Origin: Candidatus Woesearchaeota archaeon
Lineage (GTDB): Archaea; Nanobdellota; Nanobdellia; Woesearchaeales; GW2011-AR9
DNA: 7,585 nt
Assembly: GCA_016179995.1 (NCBI GenBank)
Contig: JACPCC010000073.1
Span: 1-7,585 of the forward strand
Direction of reading: 5' to 3'
Part shown: positions 1 through 5,711 of the stretch, one piece after another
Layout of the letters: each line of letters begins with the position of its first letter
Numbering within the stretch: the stretch's first letter is position 1
Made by a program: the position numbers and the translations under genes
Notes under the pieces: generated by a model
Seen by the model: only the letters and a program-made list of their open reading frames with translations
Database searches by the model: none
Told to the model about the DNA's origin: nothing

Positions 1-2491
1 CTTCAATCACCAAACTGAAAGCGAAAGGACTAGGCATTTTTTTATTTACAACTTTTACTGCTATTTTCTTATCTTTTAACTGATTAATAATAAACTGCGC
101 ATTGTCTACATCCATCAAATCTTCCATAACTTCACGCCGCGCTTCTTTTAAAATAGGAAAATCGTTACTGATACGCTTTACAGCATTATATAAGATACGA
201 CTGCCAACTTGCATCCGGCCAACATTTTTCTGGTGCCCCATATAATTGCGCAGAATCATCAAAGAACGGGCTGCGCAATGGCGAAAGCGACGCTGCAGAA
301 CCTCGCTTTTTTCGATAGCCATAATTAAAATATTGTTAAAATCGCTTTCCTGCAGAATATCCCAAGCTCTAACTGCGTTAAAACTCTTTTCTGAAACTAA
401 ATAAAATCCATTATCAGTCATACCGATTTCCACATCACGGTGTTGGCTGGTTCCAATAATTAAAGCTAAAGCTCGAGAAAGACAATCATTAACTCGACGT
501 CCAAAAAGTGTATGAAATATTGTATAATGCCTTTCTTTTTCAGAATAATTTTCAATAACTATTTTTTTGTCCGAAGGAATCTCGCTAAAATTAAACTGCT
601 CTTCAAAAAAAGAATATATCCCCTGCGCCGCTTTTTCGTCAACATGCAAGAACTCGCACATAAAAGCTACAATCTCTTCTTTGCTTTTTTTTGCTAGCAT
701 TCTCTCTTCCACCAATCTTCTAAAGCGGCTGATTTCCATCGCTAAATCAAAAGAAAGAGGCAGCATTTCTGAGAACCAGCTGGGCACCGTCGGCGGCCTA
801 CTCACAGAACTGCTTACTTGCGCCGTCATGCCACGCGAAAATTTAAACATATAAACCGAACCGCCTAAAACAAAGACATCTCCTGGACGCAGTTTTTCCA
901 AGAAGCCTTCATCCACCATCCCCACAATATGCTCGCCCTCTTTTACGATAATATATGTTTCCTCTGGAATGGTTCCAATATTAGTCATATAGATAACTCG
1001 CGCCAGCTTTCCTTTCTTGCCCAAATTGCCGGTTTCTTCATCGTACCAAATACGGGCATAAACATGACGCTCTTCTAGACTAACATATGCTCCAGATAAG
1101 TATTTAATCACGCCAAAAAAATCTTCCCAAGAGAGCTCATGATAACAATAGCAGTTCTTTAAAAAGTGGTAAAGAGAATAAATATTAGTTATTTCATTAA
1201 TGATTATTCCATAAATTTGCTGTGCTAAAACATCTAAAGCCCTTCTTGGCAAGTGAATACGATCAATTTTCTTTTCTACGGCTGCTTTCAAAAGCAAAGA
1301 ACACTCCACCAAATCATCTCTGTCCATAACTAGGATTCTAGCTTTTACTGTAGAATGTAGTTGATGACCAGCTCTCCCCGCTCGTTGTAAAAATCTCGCC
1401 ACAGATTTAGGTGAACCTAAACATAAAACCAAATCAATAAAACCAATATCAATTCCTAATTCTAACGATGTAGAAGAAACTACAACTTTTAATTTTCCTT
1501 CACGCAGTTCGCTTTCCGTCTGAAAACGTCGTTCCTTGCCCAAGCTGCCGTGATGAGCAGCAATATTCTCACCATAAAATTTAGGAAACATATCTTTCAA
1601 CGTATGCACTACTCTTTCTGTAGCGCTGCGTGTATTGGTAAAAATTAAGGTTGTCCGATGCTCTTGTATTAATTGATGAATCACTTCATACATCTTTTGA
1701 TGCTTCAAGCCATAATCCGCTTCAATCAAATCTTCTACCGGAGAGATTACCTGCAGATCCATGGATTTCAAAAATTGCACGTCTATAATCCCGCAGTTTC
1801 TTTCTTCCTCGCCTTGATAACCAACTAAATAACGGGCAATCTCTTCCAATGGCGCGATCGTGGCTGAAAGACCAACCCTAGTCATCCCTGGAGACATTTT
1901 TTGCAATCGTTCAATAGAAATATTGAGATGCACACCTCTTTTATTATCGGCTAAAGCATGAATCTCGTCGGCAATCAGCCATTGCACATTTTTTAAATTG
2001 GCGCTGAATTTCGGAGAATTTAAGATAATAGCTAAAGATTCAGGAGTAGTTATCAAAATATGCGGGCAATGCTTTAACATCTTAGCTTTTTCTGAAGCTG
2101 TTGTGTCTCCTGTTCTGACACCAACACGAATATTAAGTTTTTTTCCAGATAGTGCTTCCAATTCTTGCAGTGGCTCTTGCAAATTTTTCTGAATATCATT
2201 ATTCAGAGCTTTTAATGGAGAAACATAGACGCAATAAATTTTATCTTCTAACAGCTGTTTTTCATGAGTGTCAACTAGCTCATTTAAAATTGCCAGAAAG
2301 CCCGTCATTGTTTTAGTAGCACCCGTCGGCGCAGATATTAAAACATTACGCCGGCAATGTACCTCCATAACCCCATAAAGCTGAGGTAGAGAAAACTCCT
2401 TATAACGAGAAAAAAACCATCTATTTACTAGAGGATGTAAAATAGCTTGAAGATGAAGTGCTTTATAGGGTTCAGTAATTTGTGTAATCAT
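1..2491 (-). CDS. lhr: Lhr-family ATP-dependent helicase (3' end outside window)
   Basis: Superfamily 2 helicase of the Lhr group, which translocates on single-stranded nucleic acid and unwinds duplexes in DNA repair or RNA metabolism. The ATG at 2491 is the first start after an in-frame stop near 2558, and 830 codons read without a break. Visible motifs are a Walker A-like APTGATKT (residues 54-61), DEIH (175-178), SAT (209-211), TLIFTNTRS (281-289), motif V around STSLELGIDIG (340-350) and QRAGRAGH (369-376). After the two RecA domains come the Lhr-core signatures, including RPPTVPSWFSEMLPLSFDLA around residues 565-590. The last residues, PSPFAFSLVIE, match the segment near the end of Lhr cores, so perhaps a few dozen residues are missing. 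Oddity: Walker A has Thr where the usual GSGKT has its second Gly. The gene stands alone, 166 nt from the toxin gene. Family assignment is very secure; archaeal origin is inferred. Confidence 0.95.
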   Translation of the reverse strand, partial: MITQITEPYKALHLQAILHPLVNRWFFSRYKEFSLPQLYGVMEVHCRRNVLISAPTGATKTMTGFLAILNELVDTHEKQLLEDKIYCVYVSPLKALNNDIQKNLQEPLQELEALSGKKLNIRVGVRTGDTTASEKAKMLKHCPHILITTPESLAIILNSPKFSANLKNVQWLIADEIHALADNKRGVHLNISIERLQKMSPGMTRVGLSATIAPLEEIARYLVGYQGEEERNCGIIDVQFLKSMDLQVISPVEDLIEADYGLKHQKMYEVIHQLIQEHRTTLIFTNTRSATERVVHTLKDMFPKFYGENIAAHHGSLGKERRFQTESELREGKLKVVVSSTSLELGIDIGFIDLVLCLGSPKSVARFLQRAGRAGHQLHSTVKARILVMDRDDLVECSLLLKAAVEKKIDRIHLPRRALDVLAQQIYGIIINEITNIYSLYHFLKNCYCYHELSWEDFFGVIKYLSGAYVSLEERHVYARIWYDEETGNLGKKGKLARVIYMTNIGTIPEETYIIVKEGEHIVGMVDEGFLEKLRPGDVFVLGGSVYMFKFSRGMTAQVSSSVSRPPTVPSWFSEMLPLSFDLAMEISRFRRLVEERMLAKKSKEEIVAFMCEFLHVDEKAAQGIYSFFEEQFNFSEIPSDKKIVIENYSEKERHYTIFHTLFGRRVNDCLSRALALIIGTSQHRDVEIGMTDNGFYLVSEKSFNAVRAWDILQESDFNNILIMAIEKSEVLQRRFRHCAARSLMILRNYMGHQKNVGRMQVGSRILYNAVKRISNDFPILKEARREVMEDLMDVDNAQFIINQLKDKKIAVKVVNKKMPSPFAFSLVIE

Positions 2492-2525
2492 AGGGAAGAA
2501 AACATCTTTGGGAAATAACTTTTTT

Positions 2526-2572
2526 GAAATATATTTTACGTGATGATAATTGATTTAGCCTATTTTTTATAA
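2526..2572 (-). promoter_or_regulatory. Possible TATA boxes for the Lhr helicase gene
   Basis: Read on the minus strand, two AT-rich boxes lie upstream of the helicase ATG: TTATAAAAA (about 2572-2564) and TAAAATATATTT (2537-2526). With the usual archaeal spacing of about 25 nt to the transcription start, the nearer box would give a leader of roughly 14 nt and the farther one about 50 nt. No GGAGG-like site precedes the ATG. This is pattern matching in AT-rich DNA, so the call is weak. Confidence 0.3.
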
Positions 2573-2637
2573 TGGTTTTGGTGGAGAATTGAAGATTTGA
2601 TTATGTCAAATAAGCTGAAGATAAATTAATACTTTTC

Positions 2638-2643
2638 AAAAAA
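2638..2643 (-). terminator. Possible oligo-T terminator after the toxin gene
   Basis: On the minus strand, a run of six T lies 15 nt past the toxin stop codon and before the helicase promoter region. Archaeal transcription commonly ends at short T tracts without a hairpin, and no convincing stem-loop is present here. The 166-nt spacer (2492-2657) otherwise holds only candidate helicase promoter elements and two copies of ATGTCAAA (2603-2610, 2643-2650) of unknown meaning. Confidence 0.3.
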
Positions 2644-2657
2644 TGTCAAACGCAAAT

Positions 2658-2999
2658 TTATTCAAACCCGCCAGCTCCAACTGTTCTGAGAATGTGCTTA
2701 ATTTGATTAATAGTTTCTTGCTGATGATTTTTATCAGACATTCGTACAAAGCGCAGCAGTAAATCAACCAGCTTTTCCTCTTCCAAGCATTTGATTTTAA
2801 ACCCATCTGTAATAAAGTAAAATCTAAATCCAGAATACTTCAACTCTTTAATCACTAAAGCTCCGACTGTTCCTATAATTTTACCTTTGTGAGGCGATGT
2901 TTCCAAACTCTTTAAATGTTCTAAAATCTCAATGCTCTCTTGCTTAAACTTCTTGCTTATCTCCACTAATAGTGATTCTGTAATTTCTACCTTTGCCAT
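2658..2999 (-). CDS. RelE/ParE-like toxin of a type II toxin-antitoxin pair
   Basis: Small protein of 113 residues that I assign to the RelE/ParE superfamily, whose members are usually ribosome-dependent mRNA endonucleases or gyrase poisons. Supporting features are an N-terminal helical part (about 1-32), then HKGKIIGTVG (37-46) and VIKELKYSGFRFYFIT (49-64). That basic-aromatic strand segment is typical of the fold. A second strand, LLRFVRMSDK (81-90), is followed by a C-terminal helix (91-106). Lysines and arginines at 40, 51, 54, 59, 83 and 86 could form the active surface, but I cannot name a catalytic set. The start overlaps the end of the upstream antitoxin by 13 nt, which indicates coupled translation and the antitoxin-first order typical of these modules. 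It resembles proteins annotated as cytotoxic translational repressors in DPANN archaea (from memory). Toxicity and target are inferred. Confidence 0.75.
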   Translation of the reverse strand: MAKVEITESLLVEISKKFKQESIEILEHLKSLETSPHKGKIIGTVGALVIKELKYSGFRFYFITDGFKIKCLEEEKLVDLLLRFVRMSDKNHQQETINQIKHILRTVGAGGFE

Positions 3000-3190
3000 T
3001 CCTTCTTAACTCTCCGAATCGCTTCATCGATAGGAATGGTTTCTTCTGAAGAAAGTAAGAATTGTCGTAATTGCTCTTTAGTTGCTAAATCGTACATCTT
3101 TCTAATAATCTTATCATAAGTGTCTTCTTTAGTGCCAAAAGTATTAATCAGCTGTTTAGTTTCGACACTAAGTTGTATTGTTGAGTTCAT
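2987..3190 (-). CDS. Small ribbon-helix-helix-type antitoxin
   Basis: A 67-residue protein that probably neutralises the downstream RelE-like toxin and represses the pair. The N-terminus NSTIQLSVETKQLINTFG followed by KEDTYDKIIRKMYD (21-34) fits a short beta strand plus two helices, as in ribbon-helix-helix antitoxins of the kind labelled DUF7557-like. The C-terminal half (35-67) ends in TIPIDEAIRRVKKEWQR and would be the toxin-binding tail. I chose ATG 3190. A longer in-frame reading from TTG at 3253 adds 21 residues unlike the family and would translate across the TATA box. The stop codon lies inside the toxin gene (13-nt overlap). A TATA box centred near 3219 would start transcription almost at the ATG, so the message is probably leaderless. 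Partner identity is well supported by position; the fold is inferred from sequence pattern. Confidence 0.78.
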   Translation of the reverse strand: MNSTIQLSVETKQLINTFGTKEDTYDKIIRKMYDLATKEQLRQFLLSSEETIPIDEAIRRVKKEWQR

Positions 3191-3192
3191 TT

Positions 3193-3225
3193 TATAGCAA
3201 TTATAGTGGCTATAGTTTATAAACT
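3193..3225 (-). promoter_or_regulatory. Toxin-antitoxin promoter with TATAG direct repeats
   Basis: TTTATAAA (3216-3223) sits at the core of the perfect 12-bp palindrome AGTTTATAAACT (3214-3225). Its centre lies about 29 nt before the antitoxin ATG, the spacing expected for an archaeal TATA box driving a leaderless transcript. Between the box and the ATG, plus-strand TATAG occurs at 3193-3197, 3202-3206 and 3211-3215, spaced exactly 9 nt apart. Binding of the ribbon-helix-helix antitoxin to such repeats would block the start site. The promoter call is reasonable; the operator role is inference. Confidence 0.55.
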
Positions 3226-3253
3226 TTTTGAGAGAAGGTAGTATGATTTTCAA

Positions 3254-3532
3254 TTACTTCATTTCTTTTACTTTGATCAATATTTCTTTGCCTCTTTCAG
3301 TTATCTTATAATGAACAAAAAATCTTCCTTCTGACTTAATACTTATAGCTTCGACAAGACCACATTCGTCTAGCTGCTTCAATCTTTGACTAAGTGTTCT
3401 ATCGGAGGAACAAGAACTTTTAAGTTGGTTATATCTTCTTGGAGCATTTTCTAGAAGTTCAAGAATTTTTAGTGTTCCTATTTTTCCAATTATTTCAATC
3501 ACTAAAACTGCTTTATTATGCTTTACTTCCAT
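3254..3532 (-). CDS. Winged-helix transcriptional regulator (HxlR/ArsR-like)
   Basis: A 92-residue, single-domain DNA-binding protein. IGKIGTLKILELLENAPRRY (15-34) is the first helix pair. NQLKSSCSSDRTLSQRLKQL (35-54) contains the helix-turn-helix with a probable recognition helix at about 44-54. DECGLVEAISIK followed by a beta wing and VHYKITERGKEILIKV (73-88) is the winged-helix ending seen in HxlR, ArsR and MarR-type proteins. Residues Cys41 and Cys57 are present, but there is no clear metal-site motif. The start at 3532 is preceded by AT-rich DNA with a TATA-like box about 27 nt away. It lies 63 nt upstream of the antitoxin on the same strand and is divergent from the cysteine-rich surface-protein genes, so it may regulate itself or either neighbour. 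The ligand and targets cannot be told from the sequence. Confidence 0.8.
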   Translation of the reverse strand: MEVKHNKAVLVIEIIGKIGTLKILELLENAPRRYNQLKSSCSSDRTLSQRLKQLDECGLVEAISIKSEGRFFVHYKITERGKEILIKVKEMK

Positions 3533-3669
3533 AAAGCTAACTTTAATTTAAGTTTTTAATATTATTACTGCATATTAATACTGCTAACATTACATAAGTA
3601 AAGTTTATAAAGAAAGTTAAATATTCATCCTTTTTAGGTGGTGCTTGGGGTTAAATAGGCGAATAATAA
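3533..3669. promoter_or_regulatory. Divergent promoter region
   Basis: This 137-nt AT-rich spacer separates the minus-strand regulator from the plus-strand surface-protein genes. For the plus strand, AGTTTATAAA (3602-3611) is a strong TATA candidate, preceded by the A/G-rich TAAGTAA, which could act as a BRE. It predicts a start near 3633 and a leader of roughly 35 nt. For the minus strand, ATATTAAAAA (about 3562-3553) lies some 27 nt from the regulator ATG. TACTGC occurs twice, 13 nt apart (3566-3571, 3579-3584), between the two promoters and could be a regulator site. AGGTGGTG (3636-3643) resembles an archaeal ribosome site but is 26 nt from the ATG, too far for a normal one. Confidence 0.5.
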
Positions 3670-3747
3670 ATGAAAAAAACCCTTAGGAATATTGTACTTG
3701 GAACATTTCTTGCATACAGTCCATTAGCCTGTGATGATGCACAGTTA
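3670..3747 (+). repeat. Signal-sequence repeat, copy 1
   Basis: The first 78 nt of this gene match the first 78 nt of the next gene (5634-5711) at 73 positions. Three of the five differences are silent. Identity drops sharply right after this block, where the mature proteins begin to diverge. A second shared island of 17 nt, TGTCCAGAAATTCCAGT, occurs at 3949-3965 and 5775-5791. Confidence 0.9.
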
Positions 3748-5631
3748 TATAGAGTTGTACCAGATGACAATAGTCTTGGTGAATGTGATTTTTCAGTAAT
3801 TTATCAATGTCAAGACGACGAAAGAAAAATAGAATATCGTACCCCTTCTTGTGATGCTCCTAATAATGGATTTAAAGTTGAAGAACGTGAACAAATATGT
3901 AATGATGGGACTTGGGGAGAGTTTGGTGACTGGTATGAAACCAAAGCTTGTCCAGAAATTCCAGTACATTGTAGTGAAGGAACAATAAATGTAGAAAGGC
4001 AAATCCTAGTAGATTCTTGCGGATTAAATAATCGTGGCGCAACTGTAGAAGAAAGATCAAATCAATGCATAGAAGGAACATGGGCTGGATGGAGTGATTT
4101 TGCAGCAGTCGGAGATTGTTATGATTTTGATAATTGTGTTGACGGTTCCACTATCTTAGAAGCAAATACCTGCGGACTTAATGGAGAAGGTTTACTTACT
4201 AAAATTTGTGTTAATGGAGCTTATGAATTTGTCAGTTGTATAGATCCAGCCCAATGTCTTAATGAAACTACTTTTGAAGTTCCTTGCGGAATTAATGGAC
4301 GAGGGACTGTTACAGTTTCTTGTGTGGAAGGAACTCCTGTATCTGAAAGTTGTATGGATACTGATTTGTGTAGAGATGGAGAAACAAGAGATACAGATTA
4401 TCATGATACTTCTTGCGGTTTAAATGGACGAGGGATCATACTTGAAGAGACTGTTGAAACTTGTATTAATGGAAATTGGCTTGTTGAATCTACCGTGTCA
4501 GAAGATAGAACCTCTTGTTTCGATCCCGATGAATGTGTGGATGGAACGGAGAGAACTGAAGTGTGTGGGATTAATAATGCAGGTCAACAAAGAAAAGTTT
4601 GTGTTGATGGAATATATGTCAATGATGGTAGTTGTATAGATGATGACGTTTGTCGAAATGCTACTGATTATGGGACTATTAGTTGTGGTAATGAAGATAG
4701 TGGTTCAAGAGGTATTGCTTGTAACGAAGGTAATTTGTTAATAGGAGAATGTACCGGAGAAATTGAACCTGCCATTTGTACGGGATTGGAAGGGAAAGTA
4801 TTATTCTCCAAATATGGGGACATTTATATCGGCAATGCTAGTAATCTTGAAGAAACAAATTTAACTAATACTGATTCTATTGTTGAAACTGAATATAATC
4901 CTAAATGGTCCCCAGATAAAAGTAAAATTGCTTTTGTTAGTTTTCTTTATACTAATCCAGCTTCACTTGATGTTTTTGTGATGAATGCTGATGGAAGCGA
5001 TCGAAGAAACATTTCAAATAATTCTTATTCTCAAGATAACTATCCAACTTGGTATCCTGATGGTACCAAAATTGCTTTTTATCTAAGTACTGACAGCACC
5101 GATGTACCATATGGTTTACGGATTATAAATTTGAATACTGATGAAATAACTGATCCTAATATAAAATATATTTCAGATTTCAAATGGTCTTTGGATGGAA
5201 ATAAAACCATATTTATAAAAGCATACTCTCATCCTGAAAGTTCTTATACTTCAGAAATTTGTACTGCTGATGGAAACTTTAGTAGTATAACTAGACTAAC
5301 TTATAGTGATGTTTACACTTATAATAAAGATCCTTCTTATTCTCCAGACGGAAGAAAAATACTTTTTAGTTCAAATAGAGAAGGCAATAAAGATATTTAT
5401 GTTATGAATGCTGATGGAACAAATCAAATTAATTTAACGAATAGTTCCTTAGAGGAGCAGAATCCTATTTGGTCTCCAGGAGGATCTAAAATTATGTTTG
5501 AACGGTATGATGAAGAGAGATGTACTATCAATGTGATGGATAATGATGGAACGAATGTTACAACTTTAGAATTTGGCGAACTAGATATCACTGAGTGTAG
5601 TAATTGGCATGGTATAGACTGGAAGGAATAA
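3670..5631 (+). CDS. Secreted cysteine-rich CG[LI]N-repeat protein with C-terminal TolB-like beta-propeller
   Basis: A 653-residue exported protein of unknown function. The start is forced: an in-frame TAA immediately precedes the ATG. Residues 1-20 form a signal sequence (KK, hydrophobic stretch, SPLA) ending at Cys21, so it may be a lipoprotein, although Pro at -3 is unusual. Residues 39-370 hold seven four-cysteine modules of the form C-x-[DE]-G ... C-G-[LI]-N-x-x-G ... C-x-x-G ... C, in long (with Trp) and short versions; they begin at Cys39, 101, 156, 196, 234, 289 and 328. Residues about 374-653 form a TolB/PD40-type propeller with WSPDKSKIAF (413), WYPDGTKIAF (461), WSLDGNKTIF (506), YSPDGRKILF (557) and WSPGGSKIMF (601), plus DIYVMNADGTNQINLT (575-590). 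N- and C-terminal strands could close a six-bladed ring. It is first in a likely two-gene operon. A cell-surface binding or adhesion role is inferred. Confidence 0.85.
   Translation: MKKTLRNIVLGTFLAYSPLACDDAQLYRVVPDDNSLGECDFSVIYQCQDDERKIEYRTPSCDAPNNGFKVEEREQICNDGTWGEFGDWYETKACPEIPVHCSEGTINVERQILVDSCGLNNRGATVEERSNQCIEGTWAGWSDFAAVGDCYDFDNCVDGSTILEANTCGLNGEGLLTKICVNGAYEFVSCIDPAQCLNETTFEVPCGINGRGTVTVSCVEGTPVSESCMDTDLCRDGETRDTDYHDTSCGLNGRGIILEETVETCINGNWLVESTVSEDRTSCFDPDECVDGTERTEVCGINNAGQQRKVCVDGIYVNDGSCIDDDVCRNATDYGTISCGNEDSGSRGIACNEGNLLIGECTGEIEPAICTGLEGKVLFSKYGDIYIGNASNLEETNLTNTDSIVETEYNPKWSPDKSKIAFVSFLYTNPASLDVFVMNADGSDRRNISNNSYSQDNYPTWYPDGTKIAFYLSTDSTDVPYGLRIINLNTDEITDPNIKYISDFKWSLDGNKTIFIKAYSHPESSYTSEICTADGNFSSITRLTYSDVYTYNKDPSYSPDGRKILFSSNREGNKDIYVMNADGTNQINLTNSSLEEQNPIWSPGGSKIMFERYDEERCTINVMDNDGTNVTTLEFGELDITECSNWHGIDWKE
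3784..4779 (+). repeat. Seven tandem four-cysteine modules (protein repeat)
   Basis: Coding repeat of about 40-60 codons per unit. Each unit has four cysteines, the second followed by G-[LI]-N-x-x-G in most copies. Long units carry C-x-x-G-x-W-x(5)-W/F before the last cysteine (first and second modules); short units lack this (third, fourth, sixth and seventh). Acidic linkers such as CIDPAQC, CMDTDLC, CFDPDEC and CIDDDVC join the units. The first and last copies are degenerate: the first has CDAPNNG and the last CGNEDSG in place of CGLNxxG. Confidence 0.85.
4792..5628 (+). other. TolB-like beta-propeller domain within the first surface protein
   Basis: Five clear PD40/WD40-like blades with the pattern [WY]-[SY]-x-[DG]-x-x-K-I-x-F ... 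D-[IV]-[YF]-V-M-N-A-D-G-[TS]-x-x-x-x-[LI]-[TS]. The segment before the first blade (KVLFSKYGDIYIGNASNLEE) supplies strands for a sixth blade closed by the C-terminal WHGIDWKE. TolB propellers usually have six blades. Such domains bind proteins or sugars at the cell envelope; no enzyme motif is seen. Confidence 0.8.
5621..5627 (+). promoter_or_regulatory. Possible ribosome binding site for the second surface-protein gene
   Basis: The purine run GGAAGGA ends 6 nt before the ATG at 5634 and lies inside the last codons of the preceding gene. It supports the ATG at 5634 over an in-frame TTG at 5604. The signal sequence also aligns exactly from that ATG with the first gene. Confidence 0.45.
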
Positions 5632-5633
5632 AA

Positions 5634-5711
5634 ATGAAAAAAAACATTAGAAATATTGTACTTGGAACGTTTCTTGCATACAGTCCATTAGCCTGTGATG
5701 ATGCACAATTA
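5634..5711 (+). repeat. Signal-sequence repeat, copy 2
   Basis: Matches 3670-3747 at 73 of 78 positions. It covers the start codon, the export signal and the first residues after Cys21, and similarity falls off immediately afterwards. Confidence 0.9.

Noticed and set aside
512..854. Plus-strand open readings inside the helicase region
   Set aside because: They oppose a continuous, motif-rich helicase frame and show no protein-like pattern. The same holds for 1998-2192.
2492..2657. Small RNA or small gene in the spacer between helicase and toxin
   Set aside because: Only AT-rich DNA with weak promoter and T-tract signals is visible; no stable hairpin or convincing reading frame.
3191..3253. 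Upstream TTG extension of the antitoxin (21 extra residues)
   Set aside because: It would run through the TATA box and operator-like repeats, uses a TTG, and adds residues unlike the family. ATG 3190 fits the usual start NSTIQLS.
3793..4404. Minus-strand open readings opposite the cysteine-rich array, and similar ones at 5709-5915, 6455-6673 and 7308-7541
   Set aside because: They are antisense shadows of the repeats; their Ser/Ile/Cys-rich make-up mirrors the coding strand.
4424..4639. A +1-frame open reading inside the first surface protein
   Set aside because: It overlaps an intact 653-codon frame with clear modules and has no features of its own.
5604..5633. TTG start 30 nt before the second surface-protein gene
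   Set aside because: The signal sequence aligns exactly with the first gene from ATG 5634, a purine-rich site precedes that ATG, and the upstream reading overlaps the previous gene.
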